A DNA stretch of 64,000 nucleotides from NCBI GenBank assembly GCA_000499405.2, contig HG738138.1, positions 24,912,765 to 24,976,764 on the forward strand, written 5' to 3'. This DNA is from Onchocerca volvulus. Lineage: Eukaryota > Nematoda > Chromadorea > Rhabditida > Onchocercidae. A program made the translations under genes and the position numbers. How positions within the stretch are numbered: position 1 is the stretch's first letter; each line of letters starts with the position of its first letter. The notes beneath the pieces were generated by a model. The model did not search any database. It had not been told where the DNA came from and saw only the letters and a program-made list of their open reading frames with translations. Positions 1 through 11,414 of this stretch are shown here, piece by piece.

Positions 1-900
1 GTATTCTCAATCCCCATAATTCACACTATTCAACTAATAACAAGTAAAACTTCTTCATTATATTCTTGATTTATCAATGTTTCTCTTCATAATACGAAAA
101 TAAACCGGAATATTCAAATTTAATTGATAGTAAATCACTGAGAAAATTATTAACTGCATTACTCAGATCAAATTAAAGGTTAATATAGGCAAAGAGCTCA
201 TGCACAGCTATATCTGGTTTCGCAGTTATTAAGCGTGAAGATCAAACTTTTAAGGTCATTTCTGATCTTGTCGCAAACCTTGCAATAATATAAATTGTAA
301 TAAGTCTACAATTATGACATGAGATAATAACACAACATATGAATTGTAGATATACTTTTTTTTAGGTATAAAACTCAGAAATACCACGATAGCACGGTAT
401 TAAATACTATAATGGAAGGTTCACGTGGTTCACGTTCGGTTAAGAGTGATTCACCTCAGACCGAATTATATACTAGTGAAAAACGATGTAACTGTTTGTA
501 TAATAAGCGTGAATTGTTGTAACTTATCTTACGGGAAATAATAAAAGGTATATACGTGTAAATTGTTTCGTTCACGTTGGCATTATTATTTTTCAGCAGT
601 CTCTTACTGATGCTAATAAAAGCAATTCTATGTTGATAATAGATTAATGGACTTATCATAATTACTAATTATTTTTTCTAATACGTTTCAGATAATTTTA
701 AAAAAAAATGCAACCTAATCACATGAATAATATATAACAACTATCATTTTATGTTCTTTTCATTCTTGATTTTCTGTATGTTTCTTTATATTCCATTTTT
801 CATATTTTTTTAATTTTTAAAATTGTTGATATAACATTTTATGAAATAGAATTTTAAATTACAAAAATAGAATTGAATTATTTTAAACTTTAACAATTTA

Positions 901-3390
901 TCACTTCGTTGCATTTGATTTGTCGGATTTTTCATTTGCTGTTAAATTATGTGGTGATAACGTCGGTATCATCTTTACCTCTTGCAAATCATTGGCTCGA
1001 TGTCCTCGAATAGAATATTTCTTACTTTCAGGATTTCTTGATCTTTACTCATTCAATTTTCAGTGTTTTATTGTTAAATCATATAACAAATATAGAGTAT
1101 ATAATTTCAAGTTTAATTTTATCTACATTAGATAAAAGCTTCGTTTTAATCTTACCTAAATTATGCCACAAAATTTATTTAATTAACAAATCCTAATTTC
1201 TCAAGCCAGATCCGTCCCAATTTTATTGAAATGCACTGATTAAATTAATGATTACCAGTATCATCATCGTCATTTGGTATTTTTGTTCCCATATCACGTT
1301 CCGCTCGTTGTACTGCTTGATATACTTCAGCATAATGCCTTTGTACTGCCTTTAATTTAAAATATAATTTAAAAACGATATCTACATATAATTAGTTACA
1401 ATTATCATATTTACAGATACTTGTATATTTATGTCAAACTTTTCAAAATTTTAAATTGCTTCACCAGTTTGTCTTGACTTCATGTTTGTTTGGGGTTTAC
1501 TTGGGCTTCATGTTCTGAATTCAACAACCATTGGAAATATTTAAATATAATATTTAAAATAAATGAATAAAAATATTCCATTTCTGGGATTTTTTTTGTT
1601 AAAAGAACTGAAATTACTTAAATATCAAGCTAGATTGGAACCAATGATAGCTTTTCTAAAAGATTTATTAATTATTACTAAAACGAATGATAGTAATCAA
1701 TAATTAGCTCAAAATCTAATGATGCGATCAACTAAATTATTTTTCAACTTGAAATAGAATTTCGTTTCTGAAATCATATCAGTTATTTCGACTACTAAAA
1801 ACATGAACATAAAATTCTCTTAATTTTTTTTGAACCAACTTCTTCGAATTTTATCCGATCTTCATTGGTACTAGCGGTGGTTTCTTTAAAAATATCACCA
1901 AGTGATATTGCTGCTGCTTTTTTGAATGTTTCCGCTGCATCACCCGGTGTATCCGGATCTGACTCATAAAATTGTCCATATTTCCGGTTGTAAATTCTGT
2001 TAGTAAAATTTATGAAAAAAAATAAATCTTGACAGATTATTGAAAAAAGCACGCTAATTAAGATCAAACTGAAAAATTATTAAAAACTAGCTGGACCCGG
2101 CTATGCTCTGTATGGCCGATCCAGCTAATCTATAGGGACCGGCCACGTTTCACTTGTCCGGCTCCAGCTAGTCTATATAAATAAAAATGTCAATGTTCGT
2201 TTGTTCAAAATCTTTCCTTGTGAAAGTTCTTAAACACATACCTCATCTATATTAGTTCAAAATCTTACATATCGGGAAATCCTTAACCTATGAAATTTTG
2301 ACACAACGTTCCATTCGAACATTATTATGTATTACTACTTATTATTATTCATTATTTTTTACTTTTCATTACTATTTGTTATTGTTATTTATCATTATTT
2401 ATTATTACTTAACAATATTTATTATCATTCGGTATTATTTATTACTCATTAATATTTGTTATTATTATTGTAATTTATCATTTTTATTACCAGTTATTAT
2501 TTATTATGATTTATCACCATTTATTATTATTTATTATTATTTACTACTATTTATTACTATTTACTATTACTTACACATGGAAGTATTTTTATTATTTAGT
2601 ATTACTTACACTTGAAAATGTTATTATTTATTTATTATTACTTATATTTATTTATCATTATTTATTATTATTTATCATTATTCAGTATTATTTATCATTA
2701 TTTATTATTGTTTATTATTATTTATTATTGTTTGCTATTATTTTTTATCAATCATTATTATTTATTTTATTTATTATTATTTTTTATTATTCAATATCAT
2801 TAATTATTATTTAAATTATTAGATCAAAAATTATTAATAGAAAAATGGAAGGAAGAAGGAGAATGAGAGAAAAGAAGGAAGGCGGAGTCAATAAACTCCT
2901 CACCTTCACTTACTTTTAATTGTCACGGACGTGACACGTAGGAAAAAGCAGTATGATTATATAAAAAAAGTATGCCTATTGGAATGCAAGATTGTGTCAA
3001 AATTTGAAAAGAATCGGTGGAGAACTCGCGGAAATCATTGAGAAATAACAAGTAGCATTTACATTTTTATTTAGATAGATTAGTCAAAAAAAGTAAAACT
3101 AGCTTTTCTTAATCTTTTTCATATTCTATTAAAAAATACATAGAAAGATTCCAATTTCTGGAATTTTTTATCAGTTAAAAGAATTGAAAATACTCCAAGA
3201 TCAAGGAGTTAATAGAATAATAACATACTGATAAGTATCGAGTACATTAGCAATGTTAAGGAATGCTCGTCGTTCTCGCGTTAACGCATCACCATGTTGC
3301 ATAAACCAATTGTACGTGAAAATATACGCTGTCAATGCCATTAAACTACCTGTTGCTTCATCATATTCGTACATCAAATTACTCGCAAAA
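901..3390 (-). CDS. Unidentified gene, last four exons (5' partial)
   Basis: Four minus-strand exons join with fully consistent phases and GT/AG borders: 3390-3229 (phases 1 nt in, 2 nt out), 1996-1840, 1349-1256, and 995-901 ending in TGA. Together they give about 168 residues. The first exon is acidic/aromatic and contains EYDEATGSLMALTAY and ALTRERRAFLNIANVLDTYQ. The second contains GQFYESDPDTPGDAAETFKK. The third contains HYAEVYQAVQRAERDMG followed by an Asp run. The tail is Lys/Asn/Ser-rich. The composition suggests a soluble, mainly helical protein. I do not recognise the family. Upstream exons are not visible; the frame stays open to an ATG near 3447, but a good acceptor at 3391 argues for splicing. 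A Helitron-type element (2088-3083) sits in the intron between the first two exons. A broken partial copy lies at 12150-12538. The preserved phases suggest this copy was recently or is still functional. Confidence 0.7.
2088..3083. mobile_element. Short non-autonomous Helitron-type element
   Basis: A GC-rich hairpin (2089-2126, ending near a CTAG/TCTATAT boundary) is followed at 2172 by the head TCTATATAAATAAAAATG. The same head appears inverted at the right end (3083 reading leftward). The heads continue with a shared sub-terminal sequence (TTGACACAACG, then CATTCGAA) that also occurs at the other elements in this window. The interior has no transposase and is filled by an ATT microsatellite and a purine-rich stretch. 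It lies in an intron of the minus-strand gene. Assignment to Helitrons rests on the same heads bounding copies with Helitron protein remnants. Confidence 0.6.
2325..2812. repeat. Long (ATT)n microsatellite
   Basis: Nearly 490 bases of imperfect TTATTA/TTATTT repeats lie inside the element at 2088-3083. The Tyr/Ile/Leu-rich reading frames across it are artefacts of the repeat. Confidence 0.9.
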
Positions 3391-5732
3391 CTAAAAATCA
3401 CATTTTTTAGTAAAATAAAATGTCTTATTGAAGAATCGTAACTTTCCACGTTTCATATTTTGACGTTTAACTATGTAAATTCCATGTGCTGACGTGTAAT
3501 TCTACACAAAAACTAAGTACCCAATATACTTACGTTAATTTCGCATATTAATATATACATCCATATTTAACTTCTTATAAATAAGCCTGATTTTATTAAC
3601 ATCCGTGCTTGATATATGCTTATACTCTATTTTTTTTTTTTTTTAAGCTTATTCCGACGCAATCAGATGCTGTGCATATATTGGGGATAAAAAATTAAAC
3701 TGAATTTTTTTGAAAAAAAGTATATGTCACCAAAAAAATCCAACAGTAAGAAGAATACAAAGAGTGGCATTGAAACGTGAAAAGCGTTGAAATTTCGATT
3801 TAACGCTACTGATTGACGTCATTTCACTTTTTGGCTAAAAATAATGATTGAACTATGGCTTTCGAGATGAGATGAACATAGAAGCAAAAGGAATGGTGAT
3901 TTTATTTCTACTCATCAAATTCGAAAATTTTGAAAGTACGATTCTTAAAGAATTAAAAGATAAAGCATTTGAAACTATTAAATGATATCAATGGTAATCA
4001 TAAACCAATTGTATAAGCAATATATTAATTTTAATTTTCTGAAAAAAGATTTCTCAGTTGACGTTAAAAAAAGAGAGTTCTCAATTCTGTGCTTGTAATC
4101 TTGGTACTTATCGGAAGAAACTTAGTTTTTTATTATCATTTTTTCATTAAAGAAGAAAATAAAATTTACCAATAAATTATTTTCTATTAAAATATTGGAA
4201 AATTAAATCAATAAATTGACTTTTATCAAAATATTAATAAAGGAATTAAATTTGCAATAGAAAATAAACCGACAGAATTGATCACCGATTCTATCCTTTA
4301 TTAATTTTCTATTTATAAAAGAATTGCAAACATATGTTAAGCAACAAGGATTATAATGTGTACCGCTGTAACAGCTCTATTGTAAACTATTAAATGAATT
4401 ATATTTCGTTGTTTTTTCTATTTTATATCATTTTTAAATGATTAATGATAAATTTGCGTTTAACAGGAAGATATAAGAATGGTTCGTTGTCTTATCTGAT
4501 TTATTTTTATTTGAAAAGTTTATGCTTTATTTTTTACAAATTTTTGCTTATTTTATTTGCATTCTATTCAAATTATCATACTTAATTCATATACAAAAAT
4601 GAATTTTAAAATATTTCAAACATTTCACCACTAATTGTTTTCCTTTATTTTCTTATTGTTGACCAATTTTACCTTTTTTTTTTTATTTGTCGGTGGTAAT
4701 CTATCAGCTTATCATTATCAATTTAAAAGAGCTAAAATAGTGTGCAATTTTGATAAAAGAGATAGTTTGAAAGATAATTATATTTCTTTGCAAAAATGAT
4801 TGTTTTATTTTGTAAGTTTATAAAGTATAGTCAATGAAATGTGTGTAGCATCAATCATAGGTATAGTAACGAATATGAAATATTACGAGGAATTTAAGTT
4901 GTTGATAATAATGTAATTAAGTATCACAGGACTTCATATTATTTATTGATTATTATCAGTACCTATGACTGATCACTTAATTGTAAATATTGATGCGTGT
5001 CAACAATATTAAAGTGAACAATTGCGTTGACATCGATCATTCATATTTATGCATATGTACGTATGGTAAAATATAAATATTTCTTAATTATGAATTATTT
5101 ATATCACTTTCTGAATCAAATTGTTATTTCACTTATAATTAATTTCATGAATTCTCGGAATATTTCAAATACTTTTATAAATATTTTATTGTTCAATAAT
5201 TATCTCATACAAGCTTTCTTCTTGATATTAAATAATTATAGAGATTTCAATTGTTAACTAGCTAAATGAGAAATCTACAAAAATAAAAATATGAATGTTC
5301 GTTGTTCTAATCTTAAATTTCGGAGAGTTATCATCGGTTATTTCGAAATTTTGACACAACGTTTCATTCGAATAAGCGCCTGTTTTTGTATGGACATACT
5401 TACTTTTCTTTACGTGAGTTACGCTTGTTCAAGTAAAGTAAGTGAACGGACTGAATCTCCGAATTTGAACGATTGTTGCTTGTTGTCTGACTTGAACTGA
5501 CCCTGTTGGGAAAGTAAAATTTGAGGTAGAGTTGGAACTTCTTACAAATGATTTTTTGTGTAATGAAATCCTTCACACGATGAGTTTTATTTGCCATAAT
5601 TATAATATAGACAACGAATTGATGAGTATCGATAATACAACCGATTATTTTTATTTTTCTTCAATAATAGAGTAATTATCAGCGGTTTATTGGGAATTGA
5701 TAGAATTTGATGAGTTTTGAAATACCGCTGGT

Positions 5733-5819
5733 ACCGACTAGAGCAAAGGATTGGACGCTTTGACCGATCAGAGCAGAGGATTGGATGCCCTGATCGGTCA
5801 GAGTAAAGGACTTGATCCA
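5733..5819 (+). repeat. ~31-bp minisatellite, about three units
   Basis: Units read roughly CCGATCAGAGCAAAGGATTG followed by a variable GGATGCCCTGAT. They lie between the captured gene and the left head of the element. Confidence 0.7.
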
Positions 5820-6243
5820 GAAAATGATCACTGCTGATAAGAACTCTTTTTTGCAGCGAAGTTTACTACATGTATTACAATTTACAACATATCAACTTAT
5901 GGCACAAAGAGATAGTTTATAACATGTTACTGTAAAACAACACAATTTACAATATGTTAATTTTATCGTTTAAGGTCAAAGTTTGAGACAAAGATGTTTC
6001 TATAAGAGTAAAGATTTTTGATTATTTGAGAATATCTACGTTCCAAAAAATATTTCCGTCTTTTCCGACAGACTCTGCTCAATCCCAACTGTCAAATCCT
6101 TTCAGCGCTCCTCCTCCATTCCTGATCAACAATACGTCTCCTAATGATTATCCGACCTTACTTTGTTAATCTTTTAATTGAACTTTATGGCAGTAAGCAG
6201 TGTTTATCTGCTTGTTGGAAACTATCTTCGTGCCTCTTGACCT

Positions 6244-8225
6244 TTAACATTCTTTTTTTGCATTAAATAGATCTTTCGGAATTTTCCGACAAGCACATTC
6301 TGATGAATGATGAGCCGAATTTTCGATGACACCCGAAGGAACTGTTGGAGTCTCAGGTAATGTTGCATCATTAGGTGGCGTAGTCGTATTTGTATTTGTT
6401 GTTGCAGCTGGATTAGTCGGAACACTACAAACATAAATGAAATTATCAAATAAAACATTATAATTAAGATTCATCAAAAAATGCAACAAAAACTTTTGGC
6501 AATTTTCTGCAAATAAAAATGCTTGAATGCAGATATATTAGATGAACAATATATGTTTAATATAAAACTTTTATTAAAAATTCTCTAAAATAATCAATTA
6601 CCATTTTTGAATATATCTTTAAAAAACTTTAAATTGACTTCCTATTTTTAAGTATCATATTTTTCAATTAATTATTAAGAGTTCTTGCAACATTTCTGTT
6701 AGCGTTGTTAGCAATTTGTTATTTCTCGAACAAATTTTCAAAATTCAATTTCACAAATTTACCTCACTGGCTGTACAATGCTTATGAGTTGTTGTAGTTG
6801 CATGGCAACTGCATCCAATAATAAGCCAATATTACGAATATAGTTGATAAGTACTTCGGTATTTGCTCGTTCTTCAATTCCATCCAGAGCAGCAACTTCT
6901 TCGACCGTTAGACCAGCACACCTGGGAACTACTGGAAGTGGTGGAAATGCCGAAGGCATCACGAACGATGGTACTGCCTGAAAGAAATAAATACATACGA
7001 GACTATGTTATTTGTAAACAGGAAAAATAACTACAGTATACTTAAAAATTCTTTTTCGTTTGAGTGATAATACATCAGTTTTTTTTGCTGTGAATAAAAT
7101 TTGAAACTTCCCAGTATCATACTTACTTTTATCCATATCTACTTATGACAAAATAATCTTATTTTCAAAGAGTTTCGAAATTTACAGAAAATAATTTCTC
7201 AGAAGACAGTGCGGATAAGGAAAACAAGAAATAGACGTTCTGAAAGAAATCTGCTCTGGTAGTGGAAAATGGATAACAACTTAAAAGAAGCAAACAGTAT
7301 AAATTCAAAGACATTGGAAGTAGATGTGAATTCAGTGAAAAAGCCGATAGAAAGAAATGAAATTTAGAGAAATAACTCGAGGAGAACAGACTTTAGTTGA
7401 ATAAGCATGTAATAAAATAATTCTTATGTTAAAAAAACTAATAATAGTCATAATTATTCTTCTCATCATTTTTTTAAAAATCATACTTCAACTTGGCATG
7501 AATTAACTATACAGCACTAATTTATATGGACAGCAATTCTACTACTACATTGTAATTTTAATTTTAGCTAAATCTCAAATTGTAATCGTCCTAATCTAGT
7601 GACCCAGTAATTTATCTTGTGAACGAATTTAATCACTACCATTTAAACTTGAAAACTTAGCTAGAAATTATCTAATTTTTATAGCATCAGCAATCATCTG
7701 AAAATATTTCCTTGCTATTAATTAGGATGATAAGAGAAGTACATTCAGTGAAAAAATCCAATAAATATTTCAAAAAATTATTTGTAGATTTATTGAAAAG
7801 ATCCAAATAAATCAAAAATATTAATTAAAAGAAAGGTATGTCAAAAAACTAACCATAAATGGAAATCTCGATGGTTCAACTGGAAATTGAGGCATACTAA
7901 AACAGGCAGGGGGAAATGGCATCTGAGGTACATTGTTACCATTATCATTTTGCTGACCCGTCACACTGGTTCCAACTTGTGGTTGTTGCCATTGCTGCTG
8001 TTGTGGTTGCTGCGGAAAAGCGAATGTTTCAGGCAATTCCAATCGTGCTTGCAACCGTGCATCCTGAGATCTAGCTGCACGTCGTTCTGCACGCAATCGA
8101 GCCATTCTTTGTCTCCTTAGCTCGTTCGCTAATGCCCGTTGTTCCTGAGTTTGATTTGCAATGTATCGTCGCATTGCTTCAGCTGCGCGAGTGCGACGAC
8201 CCAAGTTCGATCTTCTTCGAGGCAT
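6244..8225 (-). CDS. Chimeric gene: Helitron leader fused to HRD1/SEL-11 C-terminus
   Basis: Three exons with matching phases and GT/AG sites: 8225-7854, 6977-6763 and 6424-6244 (TAA), giving 255 residues. Residues 1-~63 are an Arg-rich leader starting MPRRRSNLGRRTRAAEAMRR. The same leader occurs in the Helitron remnants at 19824-20160 and 25500-25810. From about residue 64 the protein becomes a Gln/Pro-rich linker with a PFPP and Phe/Met-rich stretch. It then has AGLTVEEVAALDG and IRNIGLLLDAVAMQLQQLI, matching the conserved C-terminal helical region (HAF-H) of HRD1/synoviolin (C. elegans SEL-11), the ER-membrane ubiquitin ligase of ER-associated degradation. A Ser/Thr/Pro-rich tail follows. 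The transmembrane part and the RING are absent, so it cannot be a ligase by itself. Several positions differ from usual HRD1 residues, which suggests drift. Expression is unknown; alternatively it is simply a captured pseudogene that has kept its frame. Confidence 0.7.
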
Positions 8226-8504
8226 TATTTGGGTACGAAATCAAGTCAATTGTACTAGAACTGTCGTCAAAATTATCTGCCTATTTGCTAAATTGATTTA
8301 GAAAGTCCTGAACTGTCGTCGAAATTATCTGTCGATTTGCTATATTGATGTAGAAAGAGTGAACTCGGATTGCTGCCGAACTTGAATTGATTCTGCTCCA
8401 AAATCCGAACCTTTTATATCCTTTTGAAGCTGTTCCTCCTTTTTTGATCTCCAAATCACCTTATGATTGGTCTCTTTACTTTATTTATCTGTTGATTGGA
8501 GCAT

Positions 8505-8715
8505 TTTGGCGGTAAAGTGCTTATCCCTTTTGGCGGTAAACATGTTTATCCTTTCATCGGTAAAACATGTTTATCCTTTTGGCGCAAAACGTGGCTATCT
8601 TTTTGGTGATAAACATGTTTACCCTTTTGGCGTTAAACATTTTAATCTTTTTGGCGGTAAACATTTTATTCTTTTAGTGGTAAATATGCCCTTTTAGAGG
8701 TAGAAATGTTTATTC
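8505..8715 (+). repeat. 24-bp minisatellite, about nine units
   Basis: The unit is close to TTTTGGCGGTAAACATGTTT plus TATC, with substitutions between copies. Related single or double units occur near 18615, 25045 and 34100, each next to another Helitron-type head. The array therefore appears to be a component of the element's 5' region. The open frame across it (8467-8697) is an artefact. Confidence 0.8.
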
Positions 8716-8984
8716 GGCTATGTTTTCCCTCATTGATTTTAAAAGATTCGCACAGTTTAACATTGTTTACCATGATTGCGTCTTTTGATTTCGCAGAAAT
8801 CTTACCGCTGTTTGACCTTTTCATCATGATGAGTGGAAAGGTGATAAAAAGTTAAACATAACTAGGAGAAACACAGGTCCATTCGAATGAATTGTTGTGT
8901 CGAAATTTCAAAGTGATCGCTGAAGAATTTTCGGAATTTGAGAATTAACGAACATTTACATTTTTATTCATATAATACAGCCAA

Positions 8985-11390
8985 AATTGGGATACGCAGT
9001 CACAAACATGGCGAAAAGTGGCTGAAAGATATCAACGAGAAATAGCAGATCTATGTCAAACAAGAATCTGCGTTTAGCAATCACCCGATTACAAACGCCT
9101 TCCATTCTGGTACATTCAGCTGATGATTATAGTTTTAGCTTGTATGTTCTCATTAGCACTATGATAATTATATTGAATTCTTATTGCAAGGCTTTGAAAT
9201 TAATGGCGAAACGTAAGAATGTGTTGCGCTGTCGAAAACTCAGGGATTTCCTCAATTGGAGGGGTCGACAGAGTCATTAAAAATTTTGTTTGCCGGATAT
9301 ACTGCCTAATCTAAGCATCTCGGTATCAACATTACCAGAAAATATCATAACGATATACTGCCAAATCAGTATCATTAGGAAATACAACTCGTGCCTCCAA
9401 AAGATGTCGTTCGGCGCAGAAATAGTAACATCACAATTCATGCCAACTCTTAAAACAAAAGGATAATTTTATCATAAGCTAGCACTCTGCTTCCGTTGCC
9501 AGATGGTCAGCATAAATTCCCACAAATGTGTTTTATGAATGATAGCAATGATGAATTGAATGAACGCTGCAGAATTCATACAGACATAGAAAAATCCGTC
9601 GTTATCCAACTGCAACAGATTTTCATGCAAGAAGATAAAGTGCGTTTGTTCAAAACAGCTATTGAAATGATGCCATTTGTATACGCTAGATTGTTATTCA
9701 TGCTGACAAAACGCACGCTGAAAAACATGTGCGAAGATTCAATGCTCCCAACTATAGAAAAATTGGCAATTGTTATAGTTAGAGATCAATTCCAACCTAG
9801 AGATTGGAGAAATCACTCACAAAAGTTGCAGAAGCTCATCAATGCTACGATGTCTTGAAATATTCAACATTTTTTGGAATGGTGCCAATGGATATCACTT
9901 CAATGCTAAGATGATAAATCCATCAGTGGCAACGAAACAAAAAAGGGAATGCAACGCAATGAACTATTATTCATACCAATTAATGATTCAAGAGAACGAA
10001 GACAATCATTGTTTTAAAATGCCATCAATTGTTTCACCAGCATATTGCAGATATGTATTCAAAAATCGAAACAGAACCTTTCATATTCATCCATTTGAAT
10101 CAGACCAAGTTTCTCTTTGAAGAATACATTCATTTGAGAGATACAATTGTAAATGATGATAATACAATTAACTTTGGAAGACTAATGATTTTGCCATACG
10201 ACGTATAGTCATATGCATGATACGCTCAAGGTGCATTGTGTATGTTCGTTACTATAGGCGTTCAGACCTTTTCATTATATTCATATGCAATGCTTGGGAC
10301 GATATGCAACAGCTCTTATTTATTAGTCAATCGTCGATGGATAGGCAAGACATCACAGTATATGTTTTCAAACGGAAGCGAAAATTGCTGATGGATTTCA
10401 TGATAAAACATGAAATATTTGGATCTTTGCGCTGATGTATTCAATAGAATTGTAAAAGAGAGGATTGCCATACTCACATATACTAATCTGCATCGACGAT
10501 GTAATATGTGCTGAAATACTCGATGTCTACGTCGATAAGATTTTGCATAAAATTGTGACGAAAATTATGATACATGAATTTGCAATACAGGCAGTCTTGC
10601 AAAAGTCCGTCGATATTGTTGTAGAAGCAGATGAAGATTAATCATCCAACAGAATTTTTGAATTCACTCGATCTGCCAGGGAAGACATCGCATGCACTGC
10701 TATTGAAAATCGGCATGTCAATTATCATGTTACGAAATATCAGCCAGCTAAAACTTTTAGACTGCACGCAGCTTGCAGTAAAAAAAATTAATTAACAGCG
10801 TCGTAGAAGCAACAATCTTGACAGGACTTGAAGTATCTACTCTTTCCTCGCATTCCTATGATTACAACGAATTGTTATTTCAATTTGAGAGATTGGAATT
10901 CCCAGTTCGATTGGCGTTAACAATCATCATACAGAAAGTTCATAGTTTTAAAACCAAAGAAAGAAAGAAAAAACCACCTAAATCATTATTATTTATTATT
11001 TTTTTGAACTAAATCAGAGCCAATCTTTAGAATAGTTTCATTTAGATCTAGAGATAAATTGCTTCTCACATGGATAATTGCATGTTGCATGTTCTAGAAT
11101 CGACGAATCAGACAATCTCCATATCTAAATAGACAATAGAACAAAAAATATTCTATTTCCACGTACATCATGAGATTAATTTTCCCTAGCATTAGAAACG
11201 TAAACTTTCTTTTTTCTTTTTTTTTCAGTTAACTAAACTGAAATACAACGTGTATATAAAAGTATATAAAAGCATGCACGTATTCGATTGTCAAAACTTC
11301 AAAAAGTAGGTAAGACCTTTCGGTGATCTCAGATTTTGAACTAATACGGATAACATTTTTATTTATATAAACTAGCTGGAGTCAGAAACG
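8985..11390 (+). mobile_element. Decayed Helitron, 5'-truncated
   Basis: Contains Helitron protein remnants in order on the + strand. It ends with an inverted head (11340-11372, reading TATATAAATAAAAATG leftward) and a GC-rich CTAGCTGG...CAGCTAG hairpin at 11371-11415. The left side starts inside the leader-protein sequence with no head of its own, so it was truncated or interrupted by the element to its left. It abuts copy B of the duplication. Confidence 0.7.
9000..11110 (+). pseudogene. Helitron Rep/helicase protein remnants
   Basis: Fragments in several frames, in Helitron order. They are: end of the Arg-rich leader (9015-9110), a stretch of 120 residues open from 9496 (DGQHKFPQMC, RLLFMLTKRTLKNMC), and the Helitron-like N-terminal domain (9955-10435; MNYYSYQLMIQENEDNH, YVRYYRRSDLFI, DRQDITVYVFKRK). 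After a large internal deletion comes the PIF1-helicase C-terminus (10660-11015; FLNSLDLPG-like in another frame, FQFERLEFPVRLALTIIIQK). The catalytic Rep tyrosines and the helicase core are missing. Frameshifts and stops make it inactive. The order matches the better-preserved remnants at 25500-27400 and 18763-20160. Confidence 0.75.
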
Positions 11391-11414
11391 CAAAGTGTGG
11401 CCTGGTACAGCTAG

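Larger units (their letters stand above)
125..5273. repeat. Segmental duplication, copy A (continuous copy)
   Basis: This stretch recurs twice in the window. Positions ~125-1440 and ~3840-4750 match 11415-12640 and 12870-13690 (copy B). Positions ~4745-5273 match ~33082-33945 (copy C). Similarity by eye is roughly 85-90% over long runs, with small indels. The part at ~1440-3840 is absent from copy B and holds two exons of the minus-strand gene plus a Helitron-type element. Outside the exons at 901-3390 I see no coding sequence in 1-900 or 3391-5273, only AT-rich DNA. Confidence 0.85.
5274..8979 (-). mobile_element. Helitron-type element carrying a captured gene fragment
   Basis: Bounded by inverted heads: on the + strand at 5274 (AAAATAAAAATATGAATGTTCG) and on the minus strand at ~8979 (ATATGAATAAAAATGTAAAT). 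Reading leftward from the right head come the 24-bp minisatellite typical of these elements here (8505-8715), then the Helitron leader ORF at 8225, which runs into HRD1-derived exons. About 1 kb without genes (5274-6243) follows, containing a short minisatellite. The left head might instead belong to the neighbouring element (8985-11390), with this one nested in it; the sequence does not settle that. The left head lies at the same position relative to the duplicated segment as the head at 33941. Confidence 0.6.

Noticed and set aside
2298..2814. Tyr/Leu/Ile-rich open frames
   Set aside because: Translation of an ATT microsatellite in all three frames; not genes.
8467..8697. 76-codon frame with repeated YPFG(V/A)KH motifs
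   Set aside because: Produced by the 24-bp minisatellite; 24 being a multiple of 3 keeps the frame open.
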